From: Montifringilla adamsi
Taxonomy: Eukaryota; Chordata; Aves; Passeriformes; Passeridae
DNA: 64,000 nt
NCBI GenBank assembly: GCA_017590115.1
Contig: JAGGNK010011225.1
Span: 621,387 to 685,386 of the forward strand
Direction of reading: 5' to 3'
Shown here: positions 54,833 through 64,000 of the stretch, piece by piece
Layout of the letters: every line of letters starts with the position of its first letter
How positions within the stretch are numbered: position 1 is the first letter of the stretch
The notes under the pieces: model-generated
The model's input: only the letters and a program-made list of their open reading frames with translations
The model's database searches: none
What the model was told of the DNA's origin: nothing
Position numbers and translations under genes: made by a program

Positions 54833-55150
54833 CTGTGATTCAGACTAAGGGAACTCCAGTTAAGAACTGGCTGATGCAAGGCTGATGCAAATGGTGAGTG
54901 GGGGCTGAGACATGAGTGGAGTAATGAGAAATTATGAAAGTTGGAGTTTACAAGGCTTACTAAAAGCACACCACAAAACTTGTATAAATGTACACTTACT
55001 GCAAAAACCTGGCACACCAACTATCCTCTTGTGCTATAAAAGATGCTTGTTGGGCACTTCTATTTCAACCACCAAGAAATACAAGATAGGAATCACTGAG
55101 CCAAAGCCCAGCCTGTTGAAGCAACACAGAGCTGCAGAGTTCAGCAGCTG
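54833..55150 (+). mobile_element. Possible decayed LTR
   Basis: This stretch starts TGTGATTCAG. About 200 bp later it has a TATA-like CTATAAAAGATGCTTG near 55035-55050, and it ends in a CAG/CTG-rich part before GAACAGCCACA. The layout resembles an avian LTR, and it sits between two CR1 pieces. I see no clear ends or target-site duplication and no confident family match, so it may be plain intron. Confidence 0.25.
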
Positions 55151-55391
55151 AACAGCCACAGTCCATTAATGAAGAGCTGAAGGATCCATGCCCTGAGGTG
55201 ACCAAAAGCTCAACATAGAAACAATGTCCCAACCAGCCAAGACAACAGTTACCTTAGGAAGTTGAAGCATAATGCTCTCTCAATAGCAAACCCTGTTGCA
55301 CATGCTGTATCAGGTAAATTCCCCAAAGGCTGTATGCAGCAATGAGGCCATGGCTTCAGCACAGTGAGGCTCCCACCCACGGCACACAGAA

Positions 55392-55480
55392 GATTATAGA
55401 ACCACAGAATATGCTGAGTTGGAAGGCACCCATTATGATCATTGAGTCCAGCTCCTGGCCCTGCGCAAGACATTCTGTCA
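55392..55480 (-). repeat. CR1 LINE 3' terminal fragment
   Basis: The sequence GATTATAGAACCACAGAATA, then TGCTGAGTTGGAAGGCACCC and GATCATTGAGTCCAGCTCCT, is the reverse complement of a CR1 3' end whose family form reads ATAGAATCACAGAATATGCT followed by GAGTTGGAAGGGACCC. The ATAGAA and ACAGAA units at the left edge are the terminal repeats. Beyond CCTGGCCCTGCGCAAGACA the match fades. An open frame of 158 codons on the minus strand (55249-55725) merely crosses this fragment. Confidence 0.85.
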
Positions 55481-58027
55481 TCTCCTCTGAAGGAGTTCAA
55501 GAGCAATCCAGGATCAAAAGTTTTCTTGCAAACCTTCTCAGTAGGAGCTGAATGATTTTTTTTTTGCTGTGTCTGTACAATTCTGTGAAGATGAACCACT
55601 AGAAAGTTGCTACCAAAGGAAGAACTCATGTTCTTTCTTTTCCTTACTGTAATGTAAATTGAGGGTATGAGGAACGGAAGAGAAAAGCAAAGCAAAAACT
55701 TTAAAGAAACAAAGACTGCAATCACTCAAGGGTTATTCTTTCCAAAGAAAGATTCAAGACCATATTTGTAATGGCAATAAACACTTTAGTTATATGCTTA
55801 CTGTATTTCAGATTAGCAGATATGTTAGCAGTCTGTCATACAATAGCTTTAGGGGCCAAATAGTTTGCTCAATTCAAGTATCTAGTCTGAGACCCACAGG
55901 AGAGTAAGTAAAACAATTTGAGCCAAGTATTTGCCAGCACCCTAAAGAAAATAAGCAGAAAAATCTCAAATTGCAACTTAAACACGAACATCTATTACTG
56001 TTTCCTTGTGGTCTATAAATCTAATCCTACTGCCCATACATCAGACTTAGCCATGCCTTCTGCAACTTCTCAAGTGTCCTCTCTTTTAGGAAGTCTTAAT
56101 CTGTATTGGCTTTCTTCTTCATGTGCATTTAAGGCTCAAAACTGCACCTTGCTTCCTGAATTTGTCTTTGAAAGACCTCGCAATGACTTTTAGTTTTCTC
56201 CTCTTCCTAATGTAATATACTAACATAAATCTAATCAAAGAAGCGGTGTGGCAGCTGTTCTGTGACAGATTCTGATGATCAGCAAATTCATCACAAACCC
56301 AAAACCAGAGAAGTTCAGTGAGAGCAGTTTTGCTTTTAGAAGCAAAAAGGGCCATCACACTTTCTGAAAGCACTTCTATTCTGCCAATGTCAAATTACCA
56401 AAAGATGAAAATTTGCTTTTGATGTTAAAATTGTCCTTGATTTTAATTTGTTTTCTGCAATGTTGGCTTTTTAAACCCATCTTTTGTTAAAAGAGATAGG
56501 TCCCTTCAATTCCTAGACTACCACACTTATGGTAGTCTTAAACAGTCCCTTCTGACAAACAAAAATATTGCTTTCTTTTTTAAAATGGTTAAATCATTCA
56601 TCTAATATAACAATGTTCTGTACTTATTTTTATGAATTTGTACATTTCATGCCCATATAAGTGCAAATCTCTGAATTTGAAACATTTTTGAAAACTACAC
56701 CAGTCTAATAATAAAAAACCCAGACTACTTAGCATGATTCTTAGATAAATAAATTAATAATGAAAAAATAATGTATCAATTATGAAAATAGTATCAACAT
56801 AACCAGTTACTGTATCCTTAGCTGTATCCTAAGTCTACAATTAACTAATAATAAAATTCCTTTTTCCCTTTAATTCCAGGCAATGTTTCCCTGTGGTCAA
56901 CAAACAGTACAGAAGGAAGGATTAGAAAGCTATCCCACAGAAAGCAGCATGAATGCTTATTAACCTCAAAAGACTGACTCAGAGGAAACTAAATTCCAAA
57001 ACTTGACACATCCTACTTCTTGTATCCCAACCAGCTTTGTGGTTTCCACCATGATTTCTCATTCTCCAGCAAAAACATCAAACTATTTGGAACCAGATGC
57101 AGTTGAGACTGTAATGGAGATCCCAAAACACAGCTTTTCTGAGCCATGGACAGACATCATCATCCAAGACTGGGTTTACGCAAAGAGGCATGGTTAAATG
57201 CAGATGTTATTCTACTGGAGTTGCAAAGGCTTTGAACTTTTCCAACTCATTTAAGGAAGTTGCTGCACAGTAAGAATGCTGTCAGAATGCTGTCATATGC
57301 AACAAAACATTTACTGCTCACAAAACACCAAAACCACATCTTCAAACTTCTCTGCCTGCTCTTTGTCAGCGGGACACAATGAGGCATCCATTTTTCTGAA
57401 CACAGGACTGTATCTTACAACAAACTGATTAATAAGAATGATTTTTAAACCTTTTTCCTATGATACTACAATGCAAACTCCTCATCTGGTAAGATATTTT
57501 TGAGGCTTTGTGCTTACTACATCTAAAACATCAAACACAGTATATTTTCTCTTTAAAAAACAGGTTAAATCACATGAACAAAAAGCTTATAAGAAAACAG
57601 TGCATCATTTAACAAACACTAGCACTACAAAAGTTGTCAGACTGGAAGTCAATATAAATCCTTTAAACAAAATACTTCAAAAGTGCTAAACAACAAAAAC
57701 CCAGAGAAGATAATTGTATGCTAAAATATATTAATATTCTACCATCTGTTGAGCAGCTGCTTCCAAAAAAATAGTCTCAAAACCTTCTAACGATTAAAAT
57801 AATTTCATATTTCCAAGGAATGGATAGAGAATACATCACAAAATAAATAGATTCAGCTTCCATTATCTCTGTAGTAGGAGCAAGAAACAGTAAAGAATGG
57901 GAAGATGGTTTTTCATGGCCAACACACAAAGTTCACCATGATGTAGAATGTGTCACCATCTTTTGTCTGAAAAACATACAATAAAAGCTAACAAAGGATG
58001 GCTACATGTAGGAGGTCAAATCATGAA

Positions 58028-59466
58028 ACAATCACAGAGTAACATGAGATGGCTCATCAGGTCAGAAGATTTCCAGGTGAATAATGGACTCATGCAATGG
58101 GATTGTAAAAATCATCCAGTTCCAATCACTCCACCATGGGCAGGGACACCCTCCACTAAACCAGATTGCTCAGAATGCCATTCAAGCTGCCCTTCAACAC
58201 TTCCAGGGATAGGGCATCCACAACTTCTCTGGGCAATCTGTTCTAGTGCCTCACTAGAACCACCCTCCCCCTAAAGAATTTCTTCCTAACATGCAATCTA
58301 AAACTCACTTCTTTTAGTTTAAAATTATTCCCTTCTGCTCTACCATTATGTGCCTGTGTAAAAACTCACTGCTACTTTTTTATAAGCTCCCTTTAGGGAC
58401 TAGAAGGTTTCAATGAGTGTTGTCATCTTATTGCAAAAGCTCCCTGCCTTCTTGGTGATTTCTCATGGGCAACTCCTCCACAGTACTGACTCTTTCTTCC
58501 TCACAGCACAGCCAACAAACTCCATCTAACTTATTGACTAGCCAACCTACTCTTTTACAACACCCATCCTAACTGCACCTAGCTGTGGCCTGTTAAGGGC
58601 AGGCCTGCTCCTAATGCTTGATAATTAGTGCAACTGTAACTCCTTAGGGGTGAGATTTACCTTCACCACTATCTCTAGTCTCCTACATTCCATCTGTCCA
58701 AAAATGATGTCTCCCCAGAGCCTTCTCTTCTCCAGGATGAACCCCAGCTCTCTCAGCCTGTCTTCCCAGGAGAGGTGCTCCATCCCTCTGACTATTTTGG
58801 TGTCCCTCCTCTGCACCTGCTCCATCAGGTCAGTGTCCTTTCTGTGCTGGGGACTCCAGAGCTGGATGCAGCACTCCAGGTGGGGCAGAGCAGAGTGGTA
58901 GAATCCCTTCCTCACCCTGCTGGCCACACTGCTTTGGATGGAGCCTAGAATACTTTTGGCTTTCTGGCCTACTAGTGCACATTGCTGGCTCATGACCAGC
59001 CCTTCATCCACAAGAACACGCAAGTCCTTCTTCACAGGGAAGGACTGTCAATGAGTTCTTCCCCCAGTTTGTGCTCATGCTGACCCATGTGCAGCACCTT
59101 GCTTTTGGACTTATTGAACCTCATGAAGTTCCTGAAGGCCGACTTCTCATGTTTGTCCAGGTCCCTCTGGATGGCATCCTATCCTTGTGCTGTGCCAGTT
59201 GCCCCACTCAGCTTCCTGCCATCTGCAATCTTGTGGCATTGCACTCGATCCCTCTGTCTGCATCATTGATAACGATACTGAAGAAAAACTGTCTCAAGAC
59301 AGAGCGCTGAGGGACAACACTCAGTAGCACTGGCCTCAGCCTGGACATAGAGCCACTGACCACAACTGTCCAGCTGTGTCCACCCAGCTGAGTCCCTATG
59401 AACTAAGTAATCTATCCTTCAAATATATGTCTCTCCAATTTGCAGATAAGGATGTGATGTGGGAAA
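58028..59466 (-). repeat. CR1 LINE, 5'-truncated, interrupted by a nested LTR
   Basis: The minus strand carries the C-terminal part of CR1 ORF2 and the 3' untranslated region. Peptides seen in order are VDEGLVMSQQCALV, QKAKSILGSIQSSVASRVRK, LPHLECCIQLWSPQHRK and then MEQVQRRDTKIVRGMEHLS. Part of the frame (58625-59035) is still open, but flanking stops and indels show it is dead. The 3' side matches CR1 from CCATGGGCAGGGACACCCTC to TTTATAAGCTCCCTTTAG. The match fades at the left near AATCACAGAGTAACATG and at the right near GATGTGATGTGGGAAATG. About 283 bp at 58418-58700 do not belong to CR1. Confidence 0.95.
58418..58700 (-). mobile_element. Solo LTR nested inside the CR1 element
   Basis: Aligned by eye to CR1, the text CAATGAG | insert | AATGATGTCTCCCC shows a 283-bp interruption. 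Read on the minus strand the insert starts TGGACAGATGGAATGTAGGA and ends GCAATAAGATGACAACA, giving TG...CA ends. It has a TATA-like TTGTAAAAGAG (complement of 58551-58560) and an AATAAG polyadenylation-like signal near its end (complement of 58427-58434). AATGA flanks both sides (58412-58416 and 58703-58707), a likely 5-bp target-site duplication with slight edge offset. Those features together indicate a solo retroviral LTR; I recall similar avian LTRs but cannot name the family. Confidence 0.75.
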
Positions 59467-59841
59467 TGAAAGATCATCCTTATCCATTTTAGACCAGATT
59501 TAAAAGTGAAGTCTCCCAAGTATTATCTTGTGTTTCTAAGTTCAGCATTTAGAAAGTTTCTGATACGGTCAGAAATTTTATGTTCATACTAGCAATGACT
59601 GCCTTCTTTAGAGTAAACATTTTCCACAACCTCCCATGGCATCTAAGCCATTCTGTTAACCACAGACATATGTTGCATATTACTATTTGCAGTAACAATC
59701 TCTTTGGATTCACAGTCTCTTATTCTGGTTTATCAGTGAACCTCTGTCACACAATGCATATTCACTTCAGTGGTTTTAGTTTATTAATTTTTTGTCCTAA
59801 TTTTGTTAGCTTGCTTCTTCCAATTTTTTGAAGTTTACAAT

Positions 59842-59863
59842 AAAAAAAAAAAAACAAAAACAA
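59842..59863. repeat. A-rich run
   Basis: A13 followed by CAAAAACAA; a low-complexity tract in intron sequence. Confidence 0.9.
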
Positions 59864-61978
59864 CCCTCAAACATTCAATGACATAAAATGGTAAATAGAA
59901 ACAAAAGAATGCTATTGTGAAATTTCAAGTAAACATGATCTAACAGTTCTAGGCTCACTTTTATGGTCTCAGATCCCTCATATTGCAGAAAATAATTTGT
60001 TATAAGTCTCATATTTCATCTGCACACACTAATACTACCACTTTTTTAATGAACATGATAATTTTGTACAATATTTTTTTCAGTACTAGGAAAAGGAAAA
60101 ATAGTTAATTCAGCACCAGTTTAATGAATCAAGTATATCCCTTTTCATCCTTCTAATGAATCAGCAATTCACTGAGGCAAACGGCTCTTGCTGTCCTCCC
60201 TTCTCCTTTCCCAAAGAGATCTGGCAGAATCAGACTTCTGTTTTGCCATGGTCAGCCAGACCTGATTTTTCTGACAGCAAAATTCCTGATGATTGAATTA
60301 AGGACTTCTAAATGAAAGCCAGCCAGATGATTAAAGCTGCTTCTGCTAAAACAATGAGAAATACTTCATTTGTCTAAATCAGTTTAACACAAGCACCAGC
60401 CACAGAGTCCATCAACAGCTCACACAAAGAAATGAGATGCAGCATCATCTACTTGAACACAAGCAAGTAGGTATCAGGAGGGTGGGATGGGGCAGGGAGC
60501 AGATTTGAGAAAAGGGAGATGGTGATTTAGGTAGAACAGGCATCAACCCTCAGTTTGGTTCCCCATTCTGTCAGATGCTTTGCCTTTGAAGGGGGTAAAG
60601 AAAGCCAGAAAGAAGTCATTCAGCTTAAGGATTACTATCTATTCTGCTGCTGCTTTGAGCATAAAGACTGTGTGCTACCATGTGTGCTAAAAATAAACAA
60701 AGCAATTTTTTTTAATATAGTCTTATTTTTGGATTTAATCAATTTTTTTCACATTCCCATTGTCCTTTTCCAGTTCACAGAGATTGCTTCCCTCAGCTTT
60801 TCTAAAAGCATTGCTTTTGGAAGCAGCACAAGGTAACCTGGATGCTGTCCTGTTTGGCCTGCTGTGCTCTTGCAGTAAATTTTGAGAAAAAACACTACAT
60901 CAGCACAATTTCAGAACTCAGGTTCCTTTGCAAATCACAGGAAGCAAAGAATTTTGCAAGTTGGCAAAGCATCAGAAGGACACCATCATAGTCAGGAGTG
61001 CAGCAGTTACAGATCACAGAGAAAAGCCTGAGGACATTGAGGGATGCATTTCCAAGGGCATGGGTTTTACCACCACAACCAGATAGCAAGCAGACTTTTT
61101 AAGTGGTGCTTTCCAAATGAAGGCCAATGGGATTTTTCCACCCTGTCACTCAATATTACAGAGTTAGAAAACATTTTTAATTGATCTATCTGGTTGTTCC
61201 CATCCTTCAAATAACCTCTGTTGACCTATCACTCTAGGCTGTACACTGCAAACTCCGCCTCTGCAGTGTTCCACATTAAAACACTGCTGGTTTCCTCTGC
61301 AAATTAAACAGAAACCTTCTAACTGCACTTTAGGCAATATAGCAACAACACACATGAAGTCTTTTAGTCAACAACCTTTCAAAACACACACTTTTTTCTC
61401 ACTCAGAAAGTGTTGTTTAAATCTGAAATACTGTATCTCTTAAATCCTGGAAAGCATTCAGCTTCCCTTCACCATCGCAGTTCATTTATCTTGCAAGAAG
61501 TTTCCGAGTTCTTGCTCCAGAGAAGAAATTTTTTAAAGGCACAGAGAGAGAGAAAATGTGATGGTGCCTGACACTTGGCTCTGGACCTGACTCATGCAGG
61601 CTGCATCTTGGAGAAGGCTGCACTCAGACCCACACTGGAGCCGTCATTTCAGCTGGCCACTATTTCACACCTGGAGTTGTGAAAGTGTGAACAGAGGCAT
61701 CACAAAATTATATGTTCATTTTATTCAGGATTTAACAAGTCTTTCTCCACAGCACAGTTTTGTTTCTGTCTGATCTCCACCTCAACATAAATAAATTTTC
61801 AAGAAAACATCTAGATACAAAAGACCTTGTGAGCTGAATTTATACAGAATGCAGTGAGCACAGACAGACCCCTGTAGTGATGTTTTTTCAGTTCCTCTCA
61901 TAGTCACCTTAGTCCTATTTTTGAAAACAGAAATCCTTGTGTTGAGTACCTCCTCCTGATCCTCTCCTCACACAGGGG

Positions 61979-62013
61979 AAAAAAAAAAAAAGTTAAAATA
62001 AAGAAAAAAAAAA
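61979..62013. repeat. A-rich run
   Basis: Two A runs of about 13 and 10 bases flank TTAAAATAAAG. No retroposon body was recognised beside them. Confidence 0.9.
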
Positions 62014-62760
62014 TGCATTGGGATGTCTGGCATAGTCATGGCTGAGACACAGCTAAGGGGTATTTAGGTACCCAAGAGAGAAACGTGTAAACTTTTTTAA
62101 AGTATGAGTTGCCCACACTTTCCTCTGAGGCAAAATGGGAACACAACCTAGAACTTTCTGTGACCTTGCAAATAAAATGTAAAGAAAGCAAAGTATCTGT
62201 CTGTGGCCATTAAAAATATCTTTTTATTTCCAAATAAATATAAACATCCACCTTCTTTAAAGCTGCAAATATTCAACTTCACCCTTTATCTCAGTCTTCA
62301 AAAACCTTCAATGCTTTGGCAACAAAAAATACAGAACCTTGTATGAATGTGGCCAAATAAAGAAAATGCATGCAGCTCTAAGGTTTATGTCACACTGATA
62401 TGTCTTAAATGTAACAGATTAGCACTTAAATTTAAAAGAGACTGGAGAGCAGCATAGGTAATTAACCAATTTGAGGTGAATGTTCAAAATGCACACATTT
62501 AGGAGTGAGAGCCATCAAGGCAGGGGTGGGATTCAGTTTTGAGAGGACCAACTGTTAGCACTGAAGGTAATGGAAAAGAAAAACTATCACCTGAAAGTTC
62601 ATTGAACTTATCTTCTGCTCTACTGACTGAGTTTTTCTTCCCTAAACTCTTTCTGGCCAAATACAGATATTTACATAGATCTTGTTTTGCAGTATGATAA
62701 GTAGAAAAAGTCTTTAAATATGAAAGTTGTTTGGGCACTGATTACAAGAGTCTTTTAAAG

Positions 62761-62877
62761 GTTGTTTTTTTTTTGTTTTTTTGGGTTTTTTTTGTTGTTT
62801 GTTTGGGTTTTTTTTTGTTTGTTTGTTTTTTGTTTTTTGTTTTTTTGGTTTGGTGTTTTGTTTTGGTTTTTTTTTTT
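62761..62877. repeat. Long T/G-only low-complexity tract
   Basis: About 117 bases composed only of T and G, with T runs of 3-12 broken by G, GG or GGG. On the FHOD3 strand it is A-rich with scattered C. It explains a Lys/Pro/Asn/Gln-rich open frame on the minus strand (62714-62896), which is not a gene. Confidence 0.95.
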
Positions 62878-63867
62878 CACTTAGCAGTAATTTCATTTTT
62901 CACCAACTAGCCAGCCACACCATTCTGTGAATTGTAATTCACTCATCACCAAGCAGAGGCAATCTAATCCTTATCTTGTTAGTCAGTACTCGTTCCCCAG
63001 CTTCATTTATTATTTGTTCTGTCTGAAATACTTCAGATAATGGATTGAATGAGGAATTAATATGGGGAATTTTCACAGATGTATATAAACATTTAATACG
63101 GCCAAGTGACGTGAAGACTGTGGACTGGGTCCAGTTAATTAGGGCCAAGGCACTGGCTTCTGCAAACACCCAGTGTGATTATTTGCCGGAGGAAGGGGGT
63201 CTGTAACACCTGTGAAACACATTCATTTTCAGAAAACTAAAAGATACTTCAGGATCCTACTTTTTTCAGCCTGATGTGAAAGGAACTGAGTGGTTTTCTG
63301 TCTTAGTCCTAGAAAGCCTTTCTTGTAAGCATCTCCCTTCCTCTTGAGACAAAACCAGCGCCAGATGAAAACAGCCACAGAGGATGCAGTGACACTGCAG
63401 AGGCAGGGGCAGGGGAAGCTGGCATGTCCTCGGGTCCTGACCCCACCTCAGCATCCATCTGACGGATCATCTCACTGTGGGGTTGACTGGGGATGAGCCC
63501 AACCCACCAAGCGTAGCCTCCCAAACACTCCTTCCATATTTCCCTTCTACTGATGGGCAGCACACTGTTTGCAGCAGGGATCCTCAGCAAGATGATAACA
63601 CAAAAGCATGCAAATGACAAAGGGTAAGGAAAGAGAAACAGCACCACTGTCCACTGCTTAAATCACTAAAGAAATCGAGAAGCCGTTGGCAGCACTGGAG
63701 CTGTCTCTCACAGGAGCATCTGCTTGGCACCCAGTTCTCATGCTTAATGTGGCTGTATTCCATGCATCTGTTGCCATATGGGAAGGATAGAAGGCAACTG
63801 AGATGGGATCATCTCGGAACATCAGAATTATTTCTGTCTTTCTAACATTTGTCTTTACATCAAAGGA

Positions 63868-63912
63868 GTTTTGGGTTGGTTTTTTGTTTGTTTGTTTTCT
63901 TGTTTACTTTTT
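63868..63912. repeat. Short T/G-rich tract
   Basis: TTTTGGGTTGG followed by T6 and GTTTG units; similar in makeup to the tract at 62761-62877 but shorter. Confidence 0.85.
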
Positions 63913-64000
63913 TAGTACAAGGACAAATTTCACCAATTTGGCCACGGTCTGGAGCAGGCTCCAAAAAGACCATGGAAGATGGTGGATACCTACTGACAAT

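Larger units (their letters stand above)
1..64000 (-). other. FHOD3: Interior of the FHOD3 gene (formin), minus strand
   Basis: Two consecutive FHOD3 exons lie on the minus strand at 19697-19764 and 5286-5391. Neither the preceding GTPase-binding-domain exons nor the following FH3 exon was found here. The inference is that transcription enters from beyond base 64000 and leaves below base 1, so all sequence outside the two exons is intron. FHOD3 is known as an actin-organising formin of heart muscle sarcomeres, with N-terminal GTPase-binding and FH3 domains, then FH1, FH2 and a C-terminal autoregulatory segment; its mammalian gene has very large 5' introns, which fits this layout. A nested gene on either strand is not excluded, but none was recognised. 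FHOD1, the paralogue, is less likely because the residues match FHOD3 where the two differ ([10 protein letters not shown] versus VPEFVHSEGL). Confidence 0.85.
19765..64000 (-). other. FHOD3: Large 5' intron of FHOD3 (at least 44.2 kb)
   Basis: This is the intron upstream of the exon at 19697-19764, whose acceptor AG is the complement of 19765-19766. Its 5' splice site lies beyond the window. I looked for the preceding exon (family peptide IILRTQLSVRVHACIE) and for the start exon and did not find them. The intron carries two LTRs, five CR1 pieces and simple repeats, listed separately. Stretches with nothing recognised by me include 19765-26870, 27525-29090, 29153-46400 apart from simple repeats, 46507-54191, and 59467-62760. 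Confidence 0.8.

Noticed and set aside
55249..55725. Minus-strand frame of 158 codons with a hydrophobic start
   Set aside because: It crosses a CR1 3' fragment and matches no family; likely chance.
58625..59035. Open frame of 136 codons on the minus strand
   Set aside because: It is CR1 ORF2 C-terminus running into the nested LTR; not a gene.
62714..62896. Lys-rich minus-strand frame resembling a basic protein tail
   Set aside because: It is the translation of a T/G-only low-complexity tract.
1..64000. CRISPR arrays, bacterial operons, tRNA or rRNA genes
   Set aside because: No regularly spaced direct repeats, ribosome-binding/operon layout or tRNA cloverleaf was seen; the DNA is vertebrate intron.

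Overview
The window looks like avian nuclear DNA, AT-rich and almost entirely intronic. Two signals point to a bird: at least seven CR1 LINE fragments of the avian type, several with the CR1 3' end and its ATTCTRTG-like terminal repeats, and two solo LTRs, one of which I recognise as a common avian endogenous-retrovirus LTR. I cannot name the species; a neoavian, possibly passerine, bird is a guess.

The only coding sequence I can support is two short exons on the minus strand, at 19697-19764 (68 bp) and 5286-5391 (106 bp). They have matching reading phases and proper splice sites. They encode consecutive pieces of the N-terminal regulatory region of the formin FHOD3, at the boundary of the GTPase-binding domain and the FH3 armadillo repeats. 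The gene runs right to left. The intron between the exons is 14305 bp. The next downstream exon (starting ALGQIMLYVDG in the family) is not in 1-5285, and I did not find the earlier exons in 19765-64000. The whole window therefore appears to lie inside FHOD3, with at least 44.2 kb of one large 5' intron on the right.

Layout: 1-5285, 3' side intron with an old CR1 tail at 721-862; 5286-5391, exon; 5392-19696, intron with a 3'-truncated CR1 ORF2 piece at 13014-13665 and a perfect 16-bp hairpin at 14587-14622; 19697-19764, exon; 19765-64000, a large intron. That last intron holds an LTR at 26871-27524 with an internal tandem duplication, small CR1 remnants at 29091, 46463, 54192 and 55392, and a CR1 at 58028-59466 split by a nested solo LTR at 58418-58700. 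Simple A-, T-, CA- and TG-rich tracts are scattered throughout.

I found no CRISPR array, tRNA, rRNA, operon or unfamiliar gene system. Most open frames longer than 60 codons are chance frames or lie in repeats. The observations most worth checking are the nested LTR-in-CR1, the duplicated LTR, the sharp hairpins, and a few unassigned exon-like or GC-rich stretches. All CR1, LTR and FHOD3 assignments come from recalled family sequence, not from a database search.
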